A program made the translations under genes and the position numbers. From positions 3,054,001-3,118,000 of the forward strand of contig NC_133526.1 in NCBI RefSeq assembly GCF_048544455.1: a stretch of 64,000 nucleotides of DNA, given 5' to 3'. This document shows positions 46,290-58,315 of this stretch, one piece after another (the first letter of the stretch is position 1; the number at the start of each line of letters is the position of its first letter). This DNA is from Silene latifolia. Lineage: Eukaryota; Streptophyta; Magnoliopsida; Caryophyllales; Caryophyllaceae. The notes under the pieces were generated by a model that saw only the letters and a list, made by a program, of their open reading frames with translations, was not told where the DNA came from and made no database searches.

Positions 46290-47650
46290 AAGAGTTTAGG
46301 ATTCAAGTACCTAAGAGGGGGAGGGGGTGAATTAGGTACTATTTTAAAAATTTCAACTTAATCTTTATTGAATTAAAGCAAGTTGATTGATAATGTGAAG
46401 AACAAATGGATACATCAAGTAATATTGATTCATTAAGAGTGTATCACGATGTTTAAGAAGATTGCAGTAAGGCAACGGTTGATCTGACTTTGCTTGTATG
46501 TCTTAGCTCATAAGAGAAGGCTATCACCAAAAGCAACAAAGATTATCGGATCGTTGTTAAATAAAACGTGGATTAACAATCGAGTAGTAAAAATGCAGCG
46601 GAAATTAAAGTAACAAAGATTAACACGATGCTTTTGAATTGGTTCGGCCAACTCCTAAAGGCCTACGTCCAATCTTCTTTTATTAATAAGTTTAAGTGAT
46701 CTACTCCGACTACTTAGACACTTACAAATAAAAGGACCAACAACCTACTCCGGTTGCGACACAAGTCTCAAGACTACTCCGTCTAGAAACTTAAGACTCT
46801 TACTAGAATGGTTACAAAGATCAAGTTTCCTCAAACTGATTCTATGAAAGAATTGATAAGGACAACTTATAGATCAATCGATTCTAGGTAAGAGAATGTA
46901 ATACTTAAGGCAACGGTAGTGAAGACTGTTGTCACTGGAAGACTTAGAATTATTTTGCAAAGGAAGTAAAAAGCTTTGAGTTCTTAAAAACAAGTTTGCA
47001 AAACACTTTGAAAATTCTCTGGAAAAAGTCTTAAGGAAATGTAGAAGAGGAGTGCTCCTTTTATAGAGAAGCAAACTAGGGTTTAGAGGTCAAGACATGA
47101 GGTAGAAAACAAATAATTTTGACTTAACCAAGTTTGCACAAAATGGAGCATTCTTCCAAAGGTTAAATAAGAAAAGGAGCTTTGTTACTATCTTGAAAAA
47201 GGCCTTTGAAAATCAGTCAAGGTAAGATGGACAATCAAGTGAGGACATTTTAGAGAAACAAATTTGGAAAGAAACAAGTTCTTCTTTCTAAAAGTCATGA
47301 TAAAAAATATTGCCACTTTGAGTTAAGACCTTTTGAAAGATGCCAATAGAATATCCTTTTCTTAAACAATAACCTTTTACAAGATTCAAATATCAGAAAT
47401 TTGTATTTCAAAATAGAAGTTAGTATTTTCGAAATATGAATATTTTGAAAATGAAGACTTCTTCCAAGTGACACGAGTTGAAGCAACAGTCGGTCCTGGC
47501 GACCGATCATTAGTAGTAAGCAGATCATTATTCAAACAACTCTTGCATCGTTGCCTTAGTACTATACTCTCTTACCCTTACATAAGTGACTCTTAATTAC
47601 AACACAATTCTTGGGTAGCTTCATCAACACTTCTTGACCTTGAACATTGA
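46290..47650. repeat. Unclassified dispersed-repeat remnant
   Basis: It opens with CTAAGAGGGGGAGGGGGTGA and contains TTGGTTCGGCCAACTCC and GGCCTACGTCCAATC, strings I associate with a common plant retroelement type. I could not place LTRs or a coding core. Short frames on the minus strand lack known domains. Confidence 0.3.
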
Positions 47651-47984
47651 TTAATTCTTGATTGGGGAAGAGGGCTAAATCCTGAAATGGAACATCTTAA
47701 AACATGGTTAAACATAGACATGTCATCATCAACAAATGTGTTCTAACACTAAATGATCAATCTAATTTTCTTACTCTATTAAAGAAACCAATAGAGTTGT
47801 TGAAGAGCAACCACCCCCAAATAGTTCTAACTTCCTTTCACTTTACATATAATGAAGGAAGAGCAATCACTCAGCTTAGAGCACATGACAAATTAGCACT
47901 CACACAGTCACACTTTATTATAGGAGTCTACAAATATCACAACAGTTGGTATTTTTCGCCGAGTGGTCATTTTGATCTAAAATA

Positions 47985-48106
47985 ATAAAACGGAATTTTA
48001 TAATTATTTTATAGTTAAATGTGATCACTGTTGAAAAATAAGTTACCATAAGTTATAACACTACCTATTGTACTATTATGGTTATATTTAACCATAAAAT
48101 TATTAC
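47985..48106. repeat. Dispersed repeat with palindromic TGGTTATATTTAACCATAAA
   Basis: Shares AAACGGAATTTTATAATTAT, CACTGTTGAAAAATAAGTTA and TGGTTATATTTAACCATAAA with 37590-37698 (mostly the same order, some substitutions). Two copies of a small noncoding family; no defined ends. Confidence 0.45.
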
Positions 48107-48109
48107 ATA

Positions 48110-49140
48110 TATCTGTTTAAAATTTCAGATAAAAAATAACCGTCTAAAATAAGAATTCGTGACATCCCAAATATACAAATAAACAACCATCCATTCATCC
48201 CCAAGAGTGCAAGATTCGCTGCCAAAAAAAAAAAAAAGAGTGCAAGATTCCACTGATAAGATATCACAAATCCCATCCAGTTGGAGCCACTTACTTTGCA
48301 GCCAAAAACCATGTCACTTGAATCATTAATATTATCACTCCATATTCCTACATGTGTTTGTAACTTAAGAGTGAGTGTTAAGCTAAAATAAGTGTTTTTT
48401 ATATAACACTTAAAAAAGTTAATATTTAAAGTATTAAGCTAGCCGAGTTAGTTTTCAAGTCTTTGAAATTGGTTCGGTTGAACAAACTTTACAGTCGAGC
48501 TCAATCGAGACTAGCTAAAGCCGAGACGAGCATGTGGGCTAAGCATACCTATGCTCAGTAGCTAGCTTAACTCGATGTTACCCCATGGTCGAGTTGAGTT
48601 TAAGCCTTTTTCTGCAAGCTGAACTAAAGTAGAACTCTGAAAAATATATAATCGTGTAAAAAAATCAATAGACAATTGCATTATCAAGGCAAACAAAACA
48701 ATGTAGTGGTCCAATTACAAATAATGAACTTGCCATATTGGAGAATTACTTTTTAGTTGAAATTTTACCATATGAAGCAAGAAGATTAATATGCATCATT
48801 GATATAGTGACATCCACAACTCTAGATACATTAAAATTGCACTATTTATTAGTAGAACAAAAGATCCAATTATACAACAAATCTAGACCCAAATAGTAAC
48901 AAAACCCAAAATTTGGAGATCAATGCTCTTACACAACACACCTCCGTCACATTCCGTCTTAAGGAAGGCTAACTGCTTATACAATGCCTCGAAGCCACTT
49001 CCTTTTGTGTATTTCCATATACAAGGAAGAACAACACAAGACATTAAATTTAATCCTCCTCCTGATTAACTAAATCTAGGACTAAAATCTTCCATATTCA
49101 AGGCTAAAACTATAATTACATAACATTAATTACGCAATAA
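48110..49140. other. Downstream region of the MYC gene, no other gene recognised
   Basis: AT-rich. It holds the MYC 3' UTR; a minus-strand AATAAA-type signal lies near 48845-48850, about 300 nt past the stop codon. Confidence 0.4.
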
Positions 49141-49147
49141 TTACTAA

Positions 49148-51100
49148 TTAATTGATCTCCAATTTAGTTTCTTTAGGATCAGACACTTTAGAAGCAAGCA
49201 CCATTCTAAGCTGTTCTTGACTATAATACCGACTCGTCATCTTAACCGTCGCTTGTTGGATCATTAAGTCATTAACAACCGATACACTCGCGTGTGTTAC
49301 ATCCAAATCGAGCTCTTTCAAGGCCGACATTAGCCTTGCAGCAGGGTGATTCCGCTTATTGCAGTTCACCCTGATCATTGCATCCCACCCTATAATCTTA
49401 ACCTCAACTTCCAAATCCGACTGTATTTGCTGCTTTTTATTATTAGCTAACAAATTCAGCTCCCGGTCTAAGTCACGCTCTCTGTCTAAGTCTCCTTTAC
49501 CCGATAATTCCTTCTTCAATTCCGCCACCTCCCAAACCAATCCATCCTTCTCCGATTCATAATCCTGCAATTTCCCCTTCAACTCATTAATATACGAAAT
49601 TGCGTCCCCCAACAACGACGCCTTATCCATCTTCGACACATTCGGGACAACAGCCCTAAGCGCGTAGAACTTCTGATTCAGCTTCTCTCGCCTCTGTCGC
49701 TCCGCTTCCACATGATTAAGCGGTTCTTCTCGTCCATTAGCCGGTTTCCTCCCTCTTTTCCTCGGCCTCTTCTCAGGCTCTGGTAATACAACTAAACCGC
49801 TATCAACCTCCCTTACCGACGCATCCAATTCCGAATGATCCGAATCTCCAGCTCCACCTCCGCCTCCAGAAGACGGAATTATTACACCCGAAGTGAACGA
49901 CAACATCCCTTCGTCGTTACTTCCTCGCGAAGTCGGCGATCTTCTCTTCTTATTCTTATTACTATTATTGTTATTATTATTATTATTATTACTACAATTC
50001 TCGTCAATCAAAAACGGTGAATTTCCGTTACTTTTCTTATTCTCTCCGACACCGCCGCCGAAGCTCAATATCTCGCCGCCGCCGCCCTTTCCTCCGGTCC
50101 CACCAAACGCGTATTCCGAGAAATTCAACTCCTTCGTAAAGAAACCTTGTTCCTGAGGCGGATTATTTTTATTGACATTACTCTTTTGAAGAATTAATGT
50201 CGCCGGTTGCGAAGGCGGAGGCGGAACAGGGGCAGCAGAAACAGCAGGAGAAGGAGTAGGAACCGGAACCGGAACCGGAGCTGGAGTTGGAGCCGGAGTT
50301 GGAGCCGGAGTTGGAGGAGGATCACTAATCCATAGCGCGGCCGGGTCAGATTCTCCTTGCTCCTGAACAGGCCAAACCGGAACTGAACCTAAACCTAAAC
50401 CGGAACCGGAACCTGGACCGGGACCATTATCAAAGCAAAACAAACCGCGAACCCGGTTCATTAAATCAGGACACTGAAAAATAACCTCAGTAGACCCTAG
50501 CTCAACGACGCCGTTTAACACAGGAATCGATACCATCGTTTGCAAGCCGAAACAAGCGCCTTGTTTAGCCCGGCTACAAGGCGAACCAGACAACCGATCC
50601 GACCCGGCAGCCCAGATCGGGTTAGAGCTAAGATAAGCTTGACCCGGAAGATCTTCACCGGATTGAAAAGACTGAGTCATAGAAATAAGAAAAAACCATT
50701 CCGTATCCGTGACATCTTCGTCAACTGCTCCAGTATCGTCTGGAGCAGGAGCACCGGAAATAAGCGAGTTCAGCTCGCGCAGAACTCGCTTCCTGTGCTC
50801 CTGCTCAGCCGGGTTTAATGATGACGTGGACGCATGAGGATTATTTTTTCCGTTTGGTTTATCGTCTCCCTTATAATAACCGTCGCCCCAGCCTAGTAAA
50901 GGTTGACCAGAGAAGTCAACGCTGAACTGCCAGAAAACAGCGTATGTCCAGCTGTATCGGGCTGGGGCGTCGATTAATGCTTGTAAACGTTGTTGTAACG
51001 AGTCCGTCATCATTAAAAATGACGGACTCGTCGACGGTCCATGACTATTGTTATGATTATTATTATTGTTATCGATATTGTTGGACGGAAAAATATTCAT
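49148..51100 (-). CDS. MYC2: MYC2/3/4-type bHLH transcription factor (jasmonate response)
   Basis: 650 aa, intronless as usual for this clade. In the family it binds G-boxes, is held by JAZ repressors and recruits MED25 when jasmonate triggers JAZ decay; nuclear. Domains: bHLH-MYC_N 33-222, including the JAZ-binding block ([11 protein letters not shown], about 110-120) and the acidic activation segment with [20 protein letters not shown] (126-145); a Pro/Ala tract [18 protein letters not shown] (264-281); poly-Asn 370-379; nuclear-targeting [17 protein letters not shown] (444-460); bHLH 461-510 with the base-contacting H463, E467 and R471; then a leucine heptad stretch and a C-terminal ACT-like dimer region 564-637 ([33 protein letters not shown]). 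Position next to a PYL and an AGD8/9-like gene resembles Arabidopsis MYC3/MYC4, so the symbol is for the group. Confidence 0.96.
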   Translation of the reverse strand: MNIFPSNNIDNNNNNHNNSHGPSTSPSFLMMTDSLQQRLQALIDAPARYSWTYAVFWQFSVDFSGQPLLGWGDGYYKGDDKPNGKNNPHASTSSLNPAEQEHRKRVLRELNSLISGAPAPDDTGAVDEDVTDTEWFFLISMTQSFQSGEDLPGQAYLSSNPIWAAGSDRLSGSPCSRAKQGACFGLQTMVSIPVLNGVVELGSTEVIFQCPDLMNRVRGLFCFDNGPGPGSGSGLGLGSVPVWPVQEQGESDPAALWISDPPPTPAPTPAPTPAPVPVPVPTPSPAVSAAPVPPPPSQPATLILQKSNVNKNNPPQEQGFFTKELNFSEYAFGGTGGKGGGGEILSFGGGVGENKKSNGNSPFLIDENCSNNNNNNNNNSNKNKKRRSPTSRGSNDEGMLSFTSGVIIPSSGGGGGAGDSDHSELDASVREVDSGLVVLPEPEKRPRKRGRKPANGREEPLNHVEAERQRREKLNQKFYALRAVVPNVSKMDKASLLGDAISYINELKGKLQDYESEKDGLVWEVAELKKELSGKGDLDRERDLDRELNLLANNKKQQIQSDLEVEVKIIGWDAMIRVNCNKRNHPAARLMSALKELDLDVTHASVSVVNDLMIQQATVKMTSRYYSQEQLRMVLASKVSDPKETKLEIN

Positions 51101-51130
51101 GACGGAAAAATGTAATTAATTAAGGTTGAA

Positions 51131-51136
51131 CACGTG
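51131..51136. promoter_or_regulatory. G-box in the MYC gene leader
   Basis: CACGTG, 31 bp upstream of the start codon and downstream of the probable TATA box, thus within the 5' UTR. MYC2-type proteins bind this palindrome, and autoregulation is known for Arabidopsis MYC2. Use of this particular site is inference. Confidence 0.45.
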
Positions 51137-51330
51137 AAGAAGGGGTGGAGGGGAGAGAGAGGCGTGGAATGCGTGGGAAGGGAGGGATTAAGGGAGTGGG
51201 TGTGTGTTTGTGATGTGTTTTTGTTGTGTGGAGTTTGGTGAATTGGGGGAATGGAAAGTTGAAAGTAGTGAAGGGCGTGGGTGATTATTTATTTTAATTT
51301 TATGGGGTGTGCCCCGTGTGGGGTTCTTTA

Positions 51331-51340
51331 CTTTTATATT
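51331..51340 (-). promoter_or_regulatory. Probable TATA box of the MYC gene
   Basis: Minus-strand AATATAAAAG, 230 bp upstream of the ATG, giving a leader of about 200 nt, which is normal for this gene group. Confidence 0.4.
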
Positions 51341-53450
51341 TTGAGACGGTTGTGTAGATGTCAACTTGTTTAGTCGGTACTCGTAATACCATGAACGTGA
51401 ATATTTATGATTTGAATTCAAACCCTGTTAGCGTTAAAATCTCCCTACGAGTCTTAACCTGACAAACAGGTCAATAGGGTTAGGGTTAGGGTTGGGTCAG
51501 TTTCGGACGGGTCAATTTCCGGTTCGCAAGAATTCGGGTCAAGCCGGTTCATTTTGGGCTCCGATCATTATTGGTTCAATTATTGAAATTAATTATTGAT
51601 AATAATCAATTTGCAACAATAAACTTTCAGGTCGGGTCAATTCGGGTTCAGGTCAAACTTGAGTTTTGAGTGATGGTGGGTCTGGCACGGATTGAGTCAT
51701 TCGGATCGGGTCAATTTTTCCAAACTTACTTGTGACTCCCTCCGCACCAAAAAAAGTAAATATTATGAGACAGGTTGTATGATGCGGGAGTGCGGTTATA
51801 TAAAAAGTGACTATTTTAAATCATTATTCTTTATAAAAGTTTGTTTTTTTGGTTAAAAATAAAAGTTTGTTATTAATGATAAGTGTTTTTCTAATGTGTG
51901 CCCTTAGGGCACACGTTAATAAACCAAATAAGGAAAGATATACAACATATTCTCATGATAAATACAATTATAAACTTAGTTTTACCATAATTAGTAAGAA
52001 TATCCCATGAATCTTTCCTTATTTGGTTTATTAATGTGTGCCCTAAGGGCACACGTTAGAAAAACCCATTATAATATGGTCACTTTTTATTCAACGGTTG
52101 AAGATAATAGTGACTGTTATTATTTGAGGGGATTTTAATGTGGATAATTGTTGATAATGTTGTTGGGGGAGAAGGAATCATCGGGGAATTGGGTTTTTGT
52201 TAGCAAGGAAGGTGCCGAGTGTTGAGGAATTAGGGAATTTAGTATTGTTGTGCACTGGTACTCTGGTAGTCTGGTGTACTATGGTATACTCCAATTTGGT
52301 CGATGAAGCTTCAAAGAATCAAAGGCCTGTTTATTTGATCATAGTTTTAAACGTTTATTTATAAGGACTACTGACATTACTGAGCTATAGGACATTAGGA
52401 CTGTTTGAGGCAGCTCATAATGGCGCGGTTGGCCCGAAACCTATCCTACATTCCTACCCTTATCCTTCGCCGACTATTCTCGCTTCCAAAATAGCCATAC
52501 CCCTGCCTCTAATGCTGCTATCCCTAACCTCGGAATTATGCTGCGATTGACAAATGGTGCACTTCCTTCGAATATTCACATATTTCTCACCTTTCAAGTA
52601 ACCCCGCATAACCTCACCCTCTATCTTTCCCAGTTGCACATCACCTCTCTTTCCTCCAAGCCATCTTCCACCCTTTTCTCTCGTTCTTGCGAACCTCCCC
52701 ATCATTTACAAGTTAAAAATGATGTTATCCCGCCACAACTCTCGATAGCAAAGTATAAAGTATAGTATAAAAACCCCCAAGCTTAACTAACATAACTTCT
52801 TTAAGGCTAATTGGTGTATTTTCATTTCATTGTGCGTCTCTAAACTGAGCTGCCAACATATAAAGTTCGTAAAAAAAATGCACATACTCATTGACTCATT
52901 GTACATATATACATGAATAGGTGGGACCGCTGCCTTAACCGAAAACCTTGTCGTCAAATATGGACATATCCTCCAGATTCACCCATGTAATTTATTGTCT
53001 CCCTAATAACAAGCGATCACCCTTCCCTAACCGATATATAATCATTCGAAGCCCAAACAAACAAATACTTATCATGCAACGCCACAATTCAAACACCCAT
53101 TGTACTTGCAATCTCCATCTTTCATCCAGTTCTTATACATCGACATCGACAGAACAATACAGTGATCGTTCAAGTCCACCAAATACTCTCTCATACACCA
53201 CCAAAGCCGCCTTTACATCAATCACCCACCTCGTCGATCAATGCCATCATTCAACCGATAGAATAAAAGCATGTCTAAGAAAACGAGTTCTCTCTCAAAA
53301 ATCTCAAAAACACTATTAACACATCTCAAAAATCTTGAAAAAAAAAACATGATTAGTTGGCGATACACATGTGATACCTACCATAAAATCCTCAACTTTT
53401 TACATTAATTTAATCCAATGATTAATTCATCAATCATAACACACAAGTAG
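51341..53450. other. Intergenic between the divergent MYC and ARF-GAP genes
   Basis: No gene recognised. 51470-51720 is GGGTC/CGGGTT-rich, with a short GGGTTAGGGTTAGGGTT run (not the plant telomere repeat in phase). 51883-52067 is a MITE. 52380-53320 has moderate GC and broken frames resembling decayed transposon sequence that I could not classify. Confidence 0.45.
51883..52067. mobile_element. MITE with ~57-bp near-perfect TIRs
   Basis: Left arm GTGTTTTTCTAATGTGTGCC to AACCAAATAAGGAAAGAT, right arm its complement ending CACACGTTAGAAAAACCC. Each arm contains the palindrome GTGTGCCCTTAGGGCACAC. A damaged relative starts at 42392. The target duplication is not clear (ATTATAATA at the right, a looser match at the left). 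Confidence 0.7.
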
Positions 53451-53468
53451 GTGTAACAACAATAACAA

Positions 53469-53705
53469 AAGAACCCAAGATGTGTGAGTCTAGTGGAATT
53501 CCAGGGTAACCTCAAAGCCTCCTCCTGGGAGGAATCATGCGCCCCAGGTTCGATTCCCTGGATGAACACTTTCCTGAGGGACTGACGCCTGGAGAGGGAA
53601 TAATCCCCATGGAAAAACTCACACAGACAAGGGCCAAGCAGGGTGGGGTCCTATATCCGAGGAGGATCCAACCTCCTCGTCATCAAAAAAAAAAAAAAAA
53701 AAAAA
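53469..53705 (+). mobile_element. tRNA-derived SINE with poly(A) tail
   Basis: Box A-like GAGTCTAGTGGAATT near 53486, and a strong box B GGTTCGATTCC at 53548-53558 in tRNA-like context. The body runs to ACCTCCTCGTCATC and then about 20 A. Flanking ACAATAACAA at 53459-53468 and 53705-53714 is a 10-bp target duplication. The element ends about 170 bp before the ARF-GAP start codon, in its promoter or leader. Confidence 0.75.
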
Positions 53706-53875
53706 CAATAACAAGGGCAATATCGTCCTTTCACACATCCCTTCAACTCTAAAAAAAGGCCCCAAATTTCAAATCCCTAATTTTCAAAATTCGATCTTCC
53801 TTCCAAAAATCCCCAAATCAATTCCATTTTCATCCTCAATTTCTTCCAAATAATCCTTCAAAAATAAAAAATAAA

Positions 53876-56800
53876 ATGGCTTCCGAATCATTCACCGACA
53901 AAACCGCCATTTTTAGGAAGCTCAAAGCTAAATCCGAGAACAAGGTGCGTCATGAATTAATTTCTTCAATTTATTATTTTTTTATTTTATTTCTTTAGTT
54001 TGTTGTTTTGAATTGTATTTCAGCAATGTCGGAAACATTATTTATGAATCAATTGAGATCTAATTCAGATCGAATTGCAGAAATTTGATTATGATTATGA
54101 TAATGATTATTTGATTTGATTGGATGTGATTTGGCAGATGTGTTTCGATTGTAATGCGAAGAACCCTACATGGGCGTCGGTGACATACGGGATCTTTTTA
54201 TGTATTGATTGTTCAGCTGTTCATCGTAGTCTTGGTGTTCACATTAGTTTTGTAAGGTATGTTTTCGGCTTCGGCGTAATTTTACGGTTTAGTTTTGATA
54301 TTCTTGAGTTTGTTCAAAAGATCTTTGCGTTATTTAAGATGTTAGATTGAATGCTGTTTAGAAAGAGCCTTGATCGTTTAGTGGGTAAGGAGCGGAGATC
54401 GAGTGAAGGATTTTCGGGTGTGTGATGTGTGATTATTGTCGAATCGTGAGCTGAAATAATGTAGAAGGTGCATCGTTTGATTGTTTGATGTTGGTAAGCG
54501 TATTCTAGGTGAGCTTCGGCCGTGAAGAGGTGAATCACTAGCTGAAACAATATAGAAGGGTGCACATCTTTTGATTGGTTGATATTGCCATGCTTATTCT
54601 AGGCGGGATTTGGCTGTGGTAGATTTATCGATTTGTGAACTCGGGTTTTGATAGAGAAGTGCAATGTAAGCTTATTGTGAGTTGAATTTTGAAAAGATCT
54701 GAAAGCATCATCAAACTGTTGTCGTGTGTGTTTTGCATGACATTTGGGAAGTTTGGCAGGAATGAGGACTAGTGATTTGCATGTTCAAGGATTATTGTAG
54801 ACTTGCATGAGTAAGTTGAATTATTAGATGGTGGTGTAATGCACTAGTTACTTAGTTAGTATCCAATATGCTGTCTAAACAAAAGCTAAGAATGCCAATG
54901 TAAGCGTAGTACTTGATAATGAAAGGCAGTTTTGAGGTAATACGGGAGGCTGAAACTCTGAAAATGTTCGTGCTTATTATGATTCTTGCCATCCTTTATG
55001 GAAATTCAGAAAACTATGCATGGCCCTTTGAGCACAATAATCCGCACTGTTTTAGAGCTTAAAAAATATCACGCAATCATGGAAGATAGTTGGTGATTTA
55101 GAGGCGTCGCTCGCCGTGAGGCCACAATGGACCTAATTGATCATAGTCAAGCGTTAGAAGGAATATAGACCGGGTAACACTTCCGTCCTTTTCTCTCACG
55201 AGGCTTGTAAATTGTTGGAGTAGAATTCTAGAATTATTAAAACCTGGATTTATGGACTATGGTGAAACCAAGAAAAATGATTCGCTAAACTAGTTGGGAA
55301 TCTTTGCGATTCTCTTTATTGTGATGGAGTGTTAAACAACGCAATTCATGAATCACGACGCAATTTTCATTATAGGCCATGTGAAACAATCTACCTGTGT
55401 GTCTAAATATAGGATTTACGCTGCATATGCCCTATCACCGTTTACCCCATCATTTATGGGAGGGCCTTTGAGGCACTGGGGTAGTGTTTTTCCCCCTATT
55501 CTTTCGAGTCTAGTTCTGAATCCCTTATAAAATTATGTTTCATAGTCTCTAATTCGTATGTGATTATAAGATCATTGAAGCTATCTTGGTTGAGTTACTG
55601 GCGAGAATTTTGTTTAATTTGAAAAAGCCTGTGATTGTTCCTGTTCTCGGTTTCTTTGTTCTGTTCTTCTTTACTATGTTAAATGTTGACTGTGGACATT
55701 TTCTTCCAGGTCTACAAACTTGGATTCATGGTCGCCAGATCAATTGAGAACAATGTACTTTGGAGGAAACAACCGTGCGCATAACTTTTTTAAACAGCAT
55801 GGATGGACTGATGGAGGCAAGATTGAAGCTAAATATACATCAAGAGCTGCTGAGTTGTACAGACAAATCCTTTCCAAAGAAGTTGCTAAAAGTTCAGCTG
55901 AAGATTCTGGTTTACCCTCTTCCCCAGTTGCGTCGCAGTCAGTGCAGGCGTCTAACGGCTTTTCTGATCCTAACAACCATGATATCTTTAAAGAGTTCCC
56001 ATCACAGAAGAAAGATACTATTGAACTACCCGCATCGCCAAAAGCTCCTGCTTCGCCTAGAGCTCATTCTGTAATTGCTTCTACTGTTAAGAAGCCTCTT
56101 GGAGCAAAGAAAACTGGAAAGAGTGGAGGGCTTGGTGCTAGAAAGCTTACGAAAAAGGTAAATCACGTTGCTCTTGTTCCAGCTCATTCTCTAAAATTTT
56201 CTTGTGATGGCTTAATTGACAAAAATAATAATTTCATGCAGCCAAGCGAGAACCTTTATGATCAGAAGCCTGAAGAGCCCCCTGTACCTGTTGCCACAGC
56301 TAGTAATAATTCAGCACCAGTCGGCGCATCTTTCCCTTCTCGCTTCGAGTATGTTGAAAATGTCCAGACTGCTGACAGAAGTTCAGGAGGTCCACAGATA
56401 GTCAGCCATGTTGCCCCACCAAAGTCGTCAAGTTTCTTTTCTGACTTTGGTATGGACAGTGGATACAAGAAAAAAGGAAGCTCAAATTCTTCAAAAGTCC
56501 CGGTAAGATATGATCAACACTAGCCACGTGACTTTTTAAGACAAGTTAATATGTCTGACAATTTTAAAGTTTGGCAATAAAGTCACTACTGTGATTGCGA
56601 TTGGACGGATATTTCCAAGGATCTACTAGCTATGTATGTTACTTCGACTCTTCTAATTCCCTCGCATACCCGTATCCGACACTCGACACTCGGACATGGG
56701 TATGACACTTGGACACTTCATTTTTAACCAAAATATGCATATTTTTCATAAAATTAGCGGAGTCCAACACTTGGACACGTACCCGTGTCGGATACTTCTA

Positions 56801-58315
56801 AACGAGTCTGAGTAACATAGTATGACTGCTAGCATGTGGGAAACTTCTTTCCCCCCTTTTTCGAGATCGCCTAAAAATGTGTGCCCTCGCGACTTCAAAT
56901 TCGAGAAGCTTGTCAAGGGCAGCAATGTTTTTCAAATCTTTGTGAAAATTCCCTTTCTCTGACAGAAATAGTTTACGAAAATAATGATCGGGATCCAGAG
57001 TATGGACCATGTCAAAGGAATTTTAATGACCCTTCTTGTAAGAGTTATCTAATGCATTGAGCTAATTATGGCTCGTTAATCATGATGCCAACGATGGCTC
57101 TTTTCTACTCATCAAACTCGTTTTTTTCCCACTTTTCAGTCCTCGTACTTGGTAGAGTGTAAACTTCTACTTTCGTTTTTTCGCTTATCAATATCATAAG
57201 GTCTACCAAATTTGATTTATTATCTGCTAAATATTAGTTGCTATTCTGTGTATACCACCATGATACGAAATCTGAAGTATTTATCATGGTTTGTGATTAT
57301 CAACAGATTGAGGAAACTGACGAGGCTAGGAAAAAGTTCTCAAATGCAAAGTCCATTTCATCTTCTCAGTTTTTTGGAGATCCGAGTAGATCTGGTGATA
57401 CGGAAGCACGAGCATCTCTGCAAAAGTTCTCTGTGAGTTATGTTATTTACGGAGTATATGTAAAGGCCTTGGTTGTGTGATTGCTTCTTTAATTACTATT
57501 CCACATGCCTATTTATGGTTTTCAAATTCTTTTAAACTAATTAATAAGGATAGTTCAAAAATCACGATTGATGGTCTCAGCTGTTTTGATGGCTATGGCT
57601 GTGACGGGTAATGGAATTTCCGCGTCTTATTAGAGTATCCCGTATATTGTTATTCATCCTAGCCTGTGAAATTGATAACATTTCATTTATTATCCATAGT
57701 AACCCGTGAATTTGAATATTTGACAACATTAATTTACCTTCCCATAAGTATAATCTCAGCAGCTCTTTACCTTGTCGTTCACTTCTCAATGAAGTCTGTC
57801 CTCGCAGCACATGTTGCCTGAGGTCTTTCCCTAAAGATTTTCAGTCATGTGTTACCTCAATTATTTTGGAGATGTAAGACGTAGTAGTTGTGAAAAAATG
57901 TCAAATTTCAAGGATTACTCACTACGTCATCTTATAACCTTCTCCCTTAGGGTTCAAATGCTATCTCGAGCGCAGATCTATTTGGGGATGACGATAGTGG
58001 TGCTCTTGATATTTCTGCCAGTGATCTCATTAACCGCCTATCATTCCAGGTATGACTATTGTCGAGGCTAGTGTTGTTTGTTTCGTTGATTTCATTACTT
58101 TTTTGATAGGGAGCTCGTACCATTTGTTGATTCTCTGGTTTGGAAAAATCTCGTTTCAAATTCTCTCATTACGTTCCTTTTCTTACATCTGAGTATTTAT
58201 ATTACAGGCGCAACAGGATATATCTTCCTTGAAGAATATTGCTGGAGATGCAGGGAAGAAGCTTGGTACCTTTGCATCGTCTCTATTAAATGATTTTCAG
58301 GAACGAGTTCTTTGA
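53876..58315 (+). CDS. AGD8: ARF GTPase-activating protein, AGD8/AGD9 type (seven exons)
   Basis: Exons 53876-53944, 54138-54256, 55710-56157, 56242-56502, 57307-57432, 57951-58049, 58208-58315, all with GT...AG introns; together 409 aa, close to Arabidopsis AGD8/AGD9. The N-terminal ArfGAP domain has the zinc finger C25-x2-C28-x16-C45-x2-C48 and the arginine finger R53 in [42 protein letters not shown] and [10 protein letters not shown] follow. The middle is Ser/Pro-rich with a Lys-rich block [19 protein letters not shown], then [15 protein letters not shown]-terminal [13 protein letters not shown] and the ending [16 protein letters not shown] resemble ArfGAP2/3 motifs for coatomer and membrane binding. 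It should stimulate GTP hydrolysis by ARF1 on Golgi membranes. Reading exon 3 on into its intron gives a longer open frame to 56523, which I reject in favour of the spliced model. AGD8 versus AGD9 is not resolved. Confidence 0.93.
56630..56822. repeat. Dispersed repeat in ARF-GAP intron 4 (GTCCGAGTAACATAG family)
   Basis: Left TATGTTACTTCGACTC and right GAGTCTGAGTAACATA are inverted ends of about 16 bp. Between them are ACCCGTATCCGACACTCGAC and ACCCGTGTCGGATACTTC words. A second copy, inside a different context, is at 62835-62998 (GTCAGGCACTCGAC to AAGTCCGAGTGACAGAG). Looks like a small inverted-repeat element. Confidence 0.5.

Noticed and set aside
49893-50818. Plus-strand frames opposite the MYC gene
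   Set aside because: They mirror the Asn, Pro and Gly tracts of the MYC coding sequence and have no family motif of their own.
51476-51497. Interstitial telomere-like repeat
   Set aside because: Only about three GGGTTA units; the plant unit is TTTAGGG and phase does not hold, so it is part of a GGGTT-rich repeat.
56158-56523. Continuation of ARF-GAP exon 3 into one long frame ending at 56523
   Set aside because: GT...AG borders at 56157/56242 and 56502/57307, and family-conserved joins [12 protein letters not shown] and VP-IEETDEA, favour splicing.
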